Origin: an uncultured Colwellia sp. | GTDB taxonomy: Bacteria; Pseudomonadota; Gammaproteobacteria; Enterobacterales; Alteromonadaceae | Direction: 5' to 3' | DNA: 64,000 bases | NCBI GenBank assembly: GCA_913058245.1 | Contig: CAJXQJ010000003.1 | Coordinates: 62,001 to 126,000 of the forward strand | Part shown: one piece after another, positions 57,447-64,000 of the stretch | How the letters are laid out: each line of letters opens with the position of its first letter | How positions within the stretch are numbered: the first letter of the stretch is position 1 | The notes under the pieces: generated by a model | What the model saw: only the letters and a program-made list of their open reading frames with translations | Databases searched by the model: none | Told to the model about the DNA's origin: nothing | Position numbers and translations under genes: made by a program

Positions 57447-60400
57447 TTAATCAAGAACCACCTCATCTGAGGTATTTTTTCTATCTTCTGCTAATTCTCG
57501 GCTAATTTTTTGAATATGAGTTTCTGAATTTTTTGCTGATTTTTCAGTAGTAAAATTCAGTGTTTTTAAGGTATCAATCATTTCAAGATCAACATCCTTA
57601 TTACTTTGAAGAGCCTTAATTAGTGGTGTCAAAAATGATTCCATATTTTGAGTGAATAGGGAAAGTGTTTGCTCCAATTCTGAGTTATCTGGTTTTTCAA
57701 CATTCACTTGTAATTTAAGGCTGGCAAGAGTCTCATTTAAGACATCCAAACCATTAGATTGAGGTTGTTGTAATGCTTGACCTATTTGATTTAGTCCCTT
57801 TTGTAACAAAAATATTTGGCTTGCTATAGTTGCAATGGGGTTATCGTTGTCACCAATGTTTTGATGGCGAACAAAATCGTCTTTAATTTGCTGCCAACGT
57901 TTTGATTGCTCATCTGATTGATTTTCCCTAAGCTCGGCCAACTTCAATAGATTTTCTTCTGCGCCTACTGTTAGTGTTTGAGCTTCTCCACGGTAATGAT
58001 CAGCGATAAGTTGTTCAACTTCTTCATCAGTCATAACGGGAACAACTTTTTCTGCCATTTTATTCATATTGCGGTAACTACCTTGCAACTTAAATGGAGG
58101 CTCAGTTCGGTATTTATCATCTTGAGCTGCTGAGGCGATATATTGCTCATTCGCTTTTAAAACAGTTTCTTGGATTTTACGAATACGCTGAATCACAGCA
58201 ACGATTTCATTTACTTCAGCTTGAGAATAACCATGCTTTAACTCAGTAGTGGCTACTGGCTCACCATCGGCAATCTTTACTAGTTTATACAGGTCATCCA
58301 TATCTCGTGTTGCAAGAGGTGCAATATAAGAATTACTAGTTAAGCTATTTTCAATAAAACTTAAAGAGAACTCATGCTCTCGGCCACTTAATGTATCACC
58401 CAAGTTATATATATCGGCTCGGTTCGCTAACATATCAGGGATAGTAAATGCTTCCCCCGATTCAGTATAAGGGTTACCAGCCATAACAACTGCAAACTTT
58501 TTGCCGCGCATATCATAGGTTTTACTTTCTCCATTCCAGACACCGTCAACTTTCCGGGAGCCATCACAAAGAGAAATGAATTTCTGCAAAAACTCGGGGT
58601 TAGTATGCTGAATATCATCAAGGTAGAGCATGACATTATTACCCATTTCAAACGCTAAATTTATCTTTTCAACTTCGTTTTTCGCAGTTGAATTATTTGC
58701 TTGAGCAGGATCAAGTGATAACTGGTCATGACCAATAGAAGGACAATTAATTTTGACAAAAGTCATACCAAGCTTACTGGCAACATATTCAATAAGTGTA
58801 GTTTTACCATAGCCAGGAGGTGAGATAAGTAGTAATAGCCCCATTAAATCTGAACGTTTATTGTTACCAGCCGCACCAATTTGTTTAGCTAAGTTCGTCC
58901 CTATAATAGGGAAATAAACATCATTAATAAGTTTGTTTCGAACAAAGGAAGATAGTGCGCTAGGTTTAAATTCTTCTAACTTTAACCGTTTGCGTTGCTC
59001 TTCCAGTACAGTTTGTTTCTTTTGATGGAACTGCTTGAATGCAGGGACATGTTCGTTGTTAAACTTTCGAAGTTTAGTAATGAACTCTTGATAATTTATT
59101 GCTATTTTTCTATCAACAATCTGAGCATGCTGACCAAGTAATCCGCCAATAATACAATCTGTATTTGCGGTAGAAGAATAGAATTCACATTGGCCTTCCA
59201 AGGTCAAAAGCATAGATGCTTCGATAAGAACATCTCGATGAGCATTTATTTCTTGGTGATTAACGAAAGATTGCAACCAAGCCAGGTGAAGTTGATATTT
59301 TTGCTCTAGAGTCGAGCAACCTGATAATGCACCAGCAATTTGTTTTTCAAGACTCTTATGTTTTAATTGTGTTTTTAATTGCCTAGCTAACTCTAAGCTA
59401 TCTTCTTTAACAATGAACTTCTGCTCTGTTAAAGCCGACTCTTGTATGAGGTATGTGGCTGACAAAGTCGTGTCACAACTTAACCAGTCTTGTTGGCCTA
59501 TGTAGCAATCCAAAATTGCAGCAATTTCTTCAACGAGTTGCTGACGTAATTTACTTGCGCCAAAGGTTTCTTCCATTAAATACAGATTGTGGCAACGATG
59601 AACTAGATCACTACGTTCATTACTATCTAATCCTGCCGAAATAAAAAAGACTGCTAATCTTCTTTCTAGCGCTGGATAGGCTAAAAATCCTATCGATTCT
59701 CTTAATGACAATAAACTTGTCAAAATAAGAGCAGCATCTGCATCATGAACTCCTTTGTCATAGCCCTCCTGGTATCTAGGCTCTGCTGCTTTTCTGACCA
59801 CATCTATTATCTTATTGTTCTTTACAGCCTCATTTAAGCTATCTAATTCAGTCTTACCCGACTCCTCAGCTTCAAACAGCATGCAAGCAGCTAAATATTC
59901 TCCACGATAAATATGGTCACACTCAGATATAAGTTCTTGCTGCCATAGGAATTCACTACCAGCAAATAAATCACGGGGTAAGTCTTCAAAATATTCACTT
60001 CCGCTGATGTGTAATACCATAGCCTCATCGCGAGGCAATAAGGTCAATTCCAATTTTTGTCTGTTAACTGAAAACTGGTGTTCGCCTATTTTCACCAAAC
60101 TACCGTCAGCAGAATATATATCGGTTTTATCTCTTAGTGATCTGATCCCTTGTTCTTTAGCATTTTTCAATTGCGCTTCAATGTCATCAGCTCTAACATT
60201 ATCATCAAGCTCTCTTAGCTGTTCGACAATCTGTCGGAGTTTGGCAACCATTGGATCACCAGCGAAATAGCTATTTAATTTATCTTGTTCATTAAATGTT
60301 TGGCTGCGACGAACAACGCCTTCAATAATGCGTTCTGCTGCGGTCATTAAATTAAGACATCGACGTTGTTGTGCATCCATAAGCTGTTGCTTATGTTGTT

Positions 60401-62666
60401 CAAAGTTATCGTAAATTTCGTCTCTTTTAGCGAGAATTTCATTATAAAATTCATCGTAATCGCTAAATTGACTTTCTAGGTCTTCTAATTGAATAAGTAT
60501 TTGAGATAGTTGTTGGTCACAAGCTTGAGGGCTATCACTTGCATTTAAACCACCGGTCACACTCTGCCCAAGTAGTTTGAATCGAGCACCAAATTCAGCA
60601 CGAGCTTCTTCACTGCCAACACTTTTAGCGGCTATATCTGCACTTGCTTTAACGCGATTAATTTGACTAAAAACACCGGAAATATCTTCTAAAATTCTGG
60701 TTCTTTGTCTGCTATCTTCAATGTCTAAAGAAAGCATGGTTCGGTTGAGTAGCTCTAACCCTTTAACCAGCTCTTCGATTGATGCTCGAATGGGTTTTAA
60801 AGCGGTAATCGATTCGCTTTCTTCAACTGACTGTTCTAATTCAGTTATTGTTTTTTGGTAAGGTGTAAGCGCTTCACCTTGTTGAAGAAAGTCTGCTGTG
60901 GCTTGGCTTAGACCTTTAGTCAATTCATCTAAGCTCGCCTCCATAGTATCTATTTCTTCAACGTCTACATAGCGCAGCTCTTTATGAGAAATTAACTCAC
61001 CCTTAAAATGTGCTAACTCAGCTAAGTTATCAACAAATTGTTTAGCGGTGTCAAAATTTAGAATTTCTATCTGTTTTGTTAGCTCTGCAAGTTTTTCTCT
61101 TGCTCCAGCCATAACAGCATCAGAATTTCCCTTAATACTGGCGACTTTTTCAAACTCATCCAATACTAATTCAGAAGTAGTAACTACTTGTTTTAACAAC
61201 TCATTGAGTTCGGCTAATTTATTGTCCTCAAGCCAGTGATATTTATCAAAAAGCTGTCGAGATTCTTTTACCAAGTCATTAAAGTGTTGCGTGCTGGGTT
61301 CTTGCACAGAGATAAGCTTTACGACACTGTATAAATCAGAAACACCTCGCACAAGCTCAGGGTTACCGATTTTTCCAAAAAAACTATTGTCGGTCGGTTG
61401 GTTGCTTGCATGCTCTTCACTACAAAATGGCGTTTGCCATATTTGCATTGCGTGTACTCGTGATGGTTCTGGCTCAGCACTAAAAACAACGGCTCTGCCG
61501 CTGTTATATAAACTCTGACCGTGGCCATATATGGGGTTCTGTAATGTTCTGGTGATTAAGTTGTAGCCAAATAAGGCGTACTGACCTTCATTTGGCTCAT
61601 AAAAAATGTAAAGAAAATCTTCACCATTTGGAGATCTAACAACTCGATGCAATTGCAGATCTTCAGCGTTATCATCAAAACTTTTATTTTCACCGTTTTG
61701 TAGGTAATAGCCGCCTGGGAAAATAATACCGTGGTCTTCTGGTAATTGGATACACGCATGCGCTATTGCATCTTGCCTAAGCACTTGCTGAGTTTTACAG
61801 TTAAAAATTAAGTGACGGGTCTGCTCTTCACGATAAGGTTTAATTTTTAATAGGATGAGTTCACCAACTTTGGCGTAATGAATATCCGCGTCATCAAGAG
61901 ATTGATGCTCATCATCAACAATCTCTGAATATATACCTTTTCCTTCCTCGGTATTATTTTCAACTTTTAAGGTAATTGAGCCACCAATTGCCTCGACAAA
62001 AAGTGTATCGAATAAATTGAAGTGAGGGTGTTTACCTTGCTCTTGTTGTTCTCGTGAGACTTTATGCCACTCAAAATCGAAATTATCTGGCTGTTTTATA
62101 TCTCTTTCACCACGATTATCAATATAAGTAACTTGCTGGTCAGCATCAATACCCCAGCGAAATACTCGTATGTCATCAAGCCGCTCACCAATACGAAAGA
62201 CCGCAAATACTTTACTTCCTTGTCTATAGACATGGGCTAAAAAAGTTTTTTTATAGTAGGTATACAGCTCATCAAAATCTCTAATGAAATCAGGGTGCTC
62301 AAGAAAACTGCCTTGCATAGGCATATCAACAATTTCAACTTCATCACCGTTATCTTTAAGTTGATGTAGACTGAAAACATCTGCAACAGTAATGTTACGC
62401 TTTAAGCCCAGAAAAACGTTGTAACCAAATAGTAAGGTATCGCCAATGGCTGCTATATCCCTAGCAACACAATTGTGTTCTGTACGCACTCGAACGCGTG
62501 CATCGACTTTCATATCAGTTGAGCCAAACGTTGTAATACGTTCGTCATTTAACTGTTTAATTTGCGTATTTAGATCACTACCTAAAGCTGATAATCGGCG
62601 CTGAATTAGTTCGTATGAACCGCCTTCAGCAACCGCTTGATTGGTGACACTTTCCTTACCTGTCAT
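57447..62666 (-). CDS. Giant AAA ATPase (DNA-repair-ATPase / DUF3686-like)
   Basis: A 1739-residue cytoplasmic protein. The first 450 residues are beta-rich and propeller-like; about 470-870 is a long helical, coiled-coil region; about 870-1260 is helical. The AAA domain (about 1270-1450) has Walker A LISPPGYGKTTLIEYVASKL (about 1283), Walker B NVMLYLDDIQHTNPEFLQ (about 1352) and a sensor-like VVMAGNPYTESG. The C-terminal 250 residues are helical. I know similar proteins as DNA repair ATPase (DUF3686) encoded beside flotillin genes. The GGAG six bases before the ATG at 62666 makes it a better start than the ATG at 62678. Co-transcribed with the flotillin gene. Function unproven. Confidence 0.85.
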   Translation of the reverse strand: MTGKESVTNQAVAEGGSYELIQRRLSALGSDLNTQIKQLNDERITTFGSTDMKVDARVRVRTEHNCVARDIAAIGDTLLFGYNVFLGLKRNITVADVFSLHQLKDNGDEVEIVDMPMQGSFLEHPDFIRDFDELYTYYKKTFLAHVYRQGSKVFAVFRIGERLDDIRVFRWGIDADQQVTYIDNRGERDIKQPDNFDFEWHKVSREQQEQGKHPHFNLFDTLFVEAIGGSITLKVENNTEEGKGIYSEIVDDEHQSLDDADIHYAKVGELILLKIKPYREEQTRHLIFNCKTQQVLRQDAIAHACIQLPEDHGIIFPGGYYLQNGENKSFDDNAEDLQLHRVVRSPNGEDFLYIFYEPNEGQYALFGYNLITRTLQNPIYGHGQSLYNSGRAVVFSAEPEPSRVHAMQIWQTPFCSEEHASNQPTDNSFFGKIGNPELVRGVSDLYSVVKLISVQEPSTQHFNDLVKESRQLFDKYHWLEDNKLAELNELLKQVVTTSELVLDEFEKVASIKGNSDAVMAGAREKLAELTKQIEILNFDTAKQFVDNLAELAHFKGELISHKELRYVDVEEIDTMEASLDELTKGLSQATADFLQQGEALTPYQKTITELEQSVEESESITALKPIRASIEELVKGLELLNRTMLSLDIEDSRQRTRILEDISGVFSQINRVKASADIAAKSVGSEEARAEFGARFKLLGQSVTGGLNASDSPQACDQQLSQILIQLEDLESQFSDYDEFYNEILAKRDEIYDNFEQHKQQLMDAQQRRCLNLMTAAERIIEGVVRRSQTFNEQDKLNSYFAGDPMVAKLRQIVEQLRELDDNVRADDIEAQLKNAKEQGIRSLRDKTDIYSADGSLVKIGEHQFSVNRQKLELTLLPRDEAMVLHISGSEYFEDLPRDLFAGSEFLWQQELISECDHIYRGEYLAACMLFEAEESGKTELDSLNEAVKNNKIIDVVRKAAEPRYQEGYDKGVHDADAALILTSLLSLRESIGFLAYPALERRLAVFFISAGLDSNERSDLVHRCHNLYLMEETFGASKLRQQLVEEIAAILDCYIGQQDWLSCDTTLSATYLIQESALTEQKFIVKEDSLELARQLKTQLKHKSLEKQIAGALSGCSTLEQKYQLHLAWLQSFVNHQEINAHRDVLIEASMLLTLEGQCEFYSSTANTDCIIGGLLGQHAQIVDRKIAINYQEFITKLRKFNNEHVPAFKQFHQKKQTVLEEQRKRLKLEEFKPSALSSFVRNKLINDVYFPIIGTNLAKQIGAAGNNKRSDLMGLLLLISPPGYGKTTLIEYVASKLGMTFVKINCPSIGHDQLSLDPAQANNSTAKNEVEKINLAFEMGNNVMLYLDDIQHTNPEFLQKFISLCDGSRKVDGVWNGESKTYDMRGKKFAVVMAGNPYTESGEAFTIPDMLANRADIYNLGDTLSGREHEFSLSFIENSLTSNSYIAPLATRDMDDLYKLVKIADGEPVATTELKHGYSQAEVNEIVAVIQRIRKIQETVLKANEQYIASAAQDDKYRTEPPFKLQGSYRNMNKMAEKVVPVMTDEEVEQLIADHYRGEAQTLTVGAEENLLKLAELRENQSDEQSKRWQQIKDDFVRHQNIGDNDNPIATIASQIFLLQKGLNQIGQALQQPQSNGLDVLNETLASLKLQVNVEKPDNSELEQTLSLFTQNMESFLTPLIKALQSNKDVDLEMIDTLKTLNFTTEKSAKNSETHIQKISRELAEDRKNTSDEVVLD

Positions 62667-62687
62667 GTAAAACTCCATGAAACTGTT

Positions 62688-62716
62688 ATGCAGCTATTTG
62701 GGGTAAATAGCTGCAT
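62688..62716 (-). other. Perfect 12-bp hairpin between flotillin and ATPase genes
   Basis: ATGCAGCTATTT (62688-62699), loop GGGGT, AAATAGCTGCAT (62705-62716). It fills the 77-bp spacer between the flotillin stop codon and the ATPase start. No T run follows on the minus strand, so it is more likely an RNA processing or attenuation element that sets the ratio of the two proteins. Confidence 0.75.
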
Positions 62717-62743
62717 TTTACTTACTGTTTTATTATGAATTAA

Positions 62744-64000
62744 CTACTTCACGCCCGAAGTTTTTTGACTACCTAGGTTCAACAAACTTGCCAATGCACC
62801 TTTTTGTGTTTCATCGGCATTGTTTAGTGTAGAAAGAAGTTTTGCCATATTGAAATTTTTCATTGTTTCACTGGTTTGGGAAGCCCCTGCTAGAACGCCA
62901 CCTAAATCATCCATGATATTACGATCGCCGCTTAGGTGCTCTTTAAATAGCTTTTGAACGGTTTCACTTTCGTCAACTAAACCATCAATCGATTTGCCCA
63001 CAGTAATTGATTTCATAAATTGACGTAAGAATTCGCCGTCACCGCCCATAATATTGATGTTAGCTTCACTCAATGCAGTAGCTAATACATCAGCTTGTTT
63101 CTCTGCTAAGTCAACACTGTTGTCTAATTTCGCTAGTGTTAATTCTCGTTCTTGGTTTAAACGCAATCCAAAGGTTTCAAAATCTCTTGCTTGTTCTGAC
63201 ATTGCATTAAGCACTTCTTGTTTTTCACGCAAGCCTGTAGCTTCTGCTAGAGATTTTTCTTCAATACCTTTTGCTTCCGCTGTCAGTTTAAGTTCAAGCG
63301 CTTTAGCTTCTGCTTCACCTTGCCTTTCATGGGCATCAGCTTGTGCTAAAGTTATTTGTGCTTCAGCTAAACCTTTAGAAGCAGCTTCAGCCTGATCACC
63401 TTCAGCTAGTATTTTCTTAGATTCAGCTTGCTTACTTGCGGCTTTCAATTCAGCTTCAGCAATGGTTTGCATCTTTCTCGCTGTATGTTCAGCGGCTTGC
63501 TCTTGAGCTTTTGCTGACTCAATATCTTTAACCAATGCTTCCTCAGCTTCAGCTTGTGCTTTGATAACTTGTTCATCTTTCTGGCGATTAGCTTCAGAAA
63601 CCACACGCAAATCTTTAATGCGTTCTTCTTCTTCAGCTACGTTTTTTTCAACCGCAATGCGTTCACGCTGTACTTCAGCAATGTTCTTACGCTCAACTTC
63701 TAACGCTTTTTCTTTATCAATGCGTAGTGTTTCCACTTCTTTCTGACGGTCTATTTCCTCTACTTGACGAGCACGAGTTACTTTCTCTTCCTCTATAGCA
63801 ACTGCTCTAAAGCGATTTTGCTCTGCAATGTCCGCTTCACGTTGTTTATTCTCTTCAGCAACTGCGACTACCTGTTCTGTATCGATTCTTGCTTGTTCAG
63901 ACTTGCAGCGTTCTTCTTCAACAATTTTTGCCGTTTCTGCTTCTTCACGCGCTTTAACAGAAGCTATTTCACGCTCTTGTTTGGCTTGTGCATCGGCTAA
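62744..64000 (-). CDS. Flotillin-like (YqiK family) protein, N-terminus outside window
   Basis: The reading frame is open to the right edge, so the gene is cut and its start and SPFH domain lie beyond the window; the internal GTG at 63736 is not the real start. The visible part (about 418 residues) is a long Glu/Ala/Lys-rich coiled coil with repeated AEA-type heptads, followed by a C-terminal domain (NAMSEQARDFETFGLRL, NINIMGGDGEFLRQFMKSI, LLSTLNNADETQKGALASLL) like the tail of YqiK-type flotillins. Such proteins form membrane microdomain scaffolds. It is upstream of, and co-transcribed with, the giant ATPase. Confidence 0.85.
   Translation of the reverse strand, partial: LADAQAKQEREIASVKAREEAETAKIVEEERCKSEQARIDTEQVVAVAEENKQREADIAEQNRFRAVAIEEEKVTRARQVEEIDRQKEVETLRIDKEKALEVERKNIAEVQRERIAVEKNVAEEEERIKDLRVVSEANRQKDEQVIKAQAEAEEALVKDIESAKAQEQAAEHTARKMQTIAEAELKAASKQAESKKILAEGDQAEAASKGLAEAQITLAQADAHERQGEAEAKALELKLTAEAKGIEEKSLAEATGLREKQEVLNAMSEQARDFETFGLRLNQERELTLAKLDNSVDLAEKQADVLATALSEANINIMGGDGEFLRQFMKSITVGKSIDGLVDESETVQKLFKEHLSGDRNIMDDLGGVLAGASQTSETMKNFNMAKLLSTLNNADETQKGALASLLNLGSQKTSGVK

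Noticed and set aside
63736-63738. GTG at 63736 as start of a 330-residue protein
   Set aside because: The same frame stays open with the same coiled-coil composition to the window edge, so it is an internal codon.

Overview
The window looks like a chromosomal stretch of a marine, probably cold-adapted gammaproteobacterium of the Alteromonadales, most likely Colwelliaceae (Colwellia/Thalassotalea type). This is inferred from the low GC content, the AT-rich spacers, the sets of exported peptidases and TonB-type uptake genes, DUF1501/DUF1800 genes, a PEP-CTERM protein, and the polA / engB / cytochrome c4 genes lying near each other. No tRNA, rRNA, CRISPR array, prophage or transposase gene was seen.

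Layout. 0-6.4 kb: a probable iron or metal uptake operon (DUF4856 lipoprotein, imelysin-like lipoprotein, TonB-dependent receptor) followed by a membrane fatty-acid hydroxylase/sterol-desaturase protein. 6.8-16 kb: a very large unknown lipoprotein, a HI0933-family flavoprotein, cytochrome b561, and a DUF1501/DUF1800 pair. 16.1-16.6 kb: a perfect 18-bp inverted repeat, a terminator and a tandem array of a 102-bp hairpin-rich repeat. 16.6-25 kb: ferritin, a TetR regulator divergent from an RND efflux operon, a peroxiredoxin preceded by a previously unlisted 54-residue Cys protein, and a chemoreceptor. 25-36 kb: rsmJ, a 3-methyladenine glycosylase, oligopeptidase A, glutathione reductase, and a three-gene exported hydrolase operon divergent from a membrane-anchored CadC-like regulator. 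36.3-41.6 kb: polA with two DnaA boxes upstream and a probable small RNA downstream, an SPFH protein co-transcribed with a ribbon-helix-helix protein (tandem palindromic operator upstream), and a 31-residue Cys-rich peptide behind an FNR-like promoter. 41.6-52 kb: HDOD-GAF protein, M16, S10 and M1 peptidases, a lone receiver domain, a HutD protein and a small outer-membrane barrel. 52-57 kb: cytochrome c4, a tetrahaem c4 duplication, engB, a PEP-CTERM protein, and msrB-msrA. 57.2-64 kb: a 1739-residue AAA ATPase downstream of a flotillin-like protein that runs off the right edge.

The most interesting unexplained content is (i) a dispersed family of hairpin-rich intergenic repeats that always abut rho-independent terminators (four loci) and carry compensating base changes in their stems; (ii) the flotillin / giant ATPase pair, with a hairpin between the two genes and a perfect 18-bp inverted repeat just after the ATPase; (iii) the SPFH / ribbon-helix-helix operon with its candidate operator; (iv) the small RNA after polA; and (v) two small Cys-rich genes. 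Positions of domains are estimates from reading the translations; family names come from recognised motifs, not from database searches.
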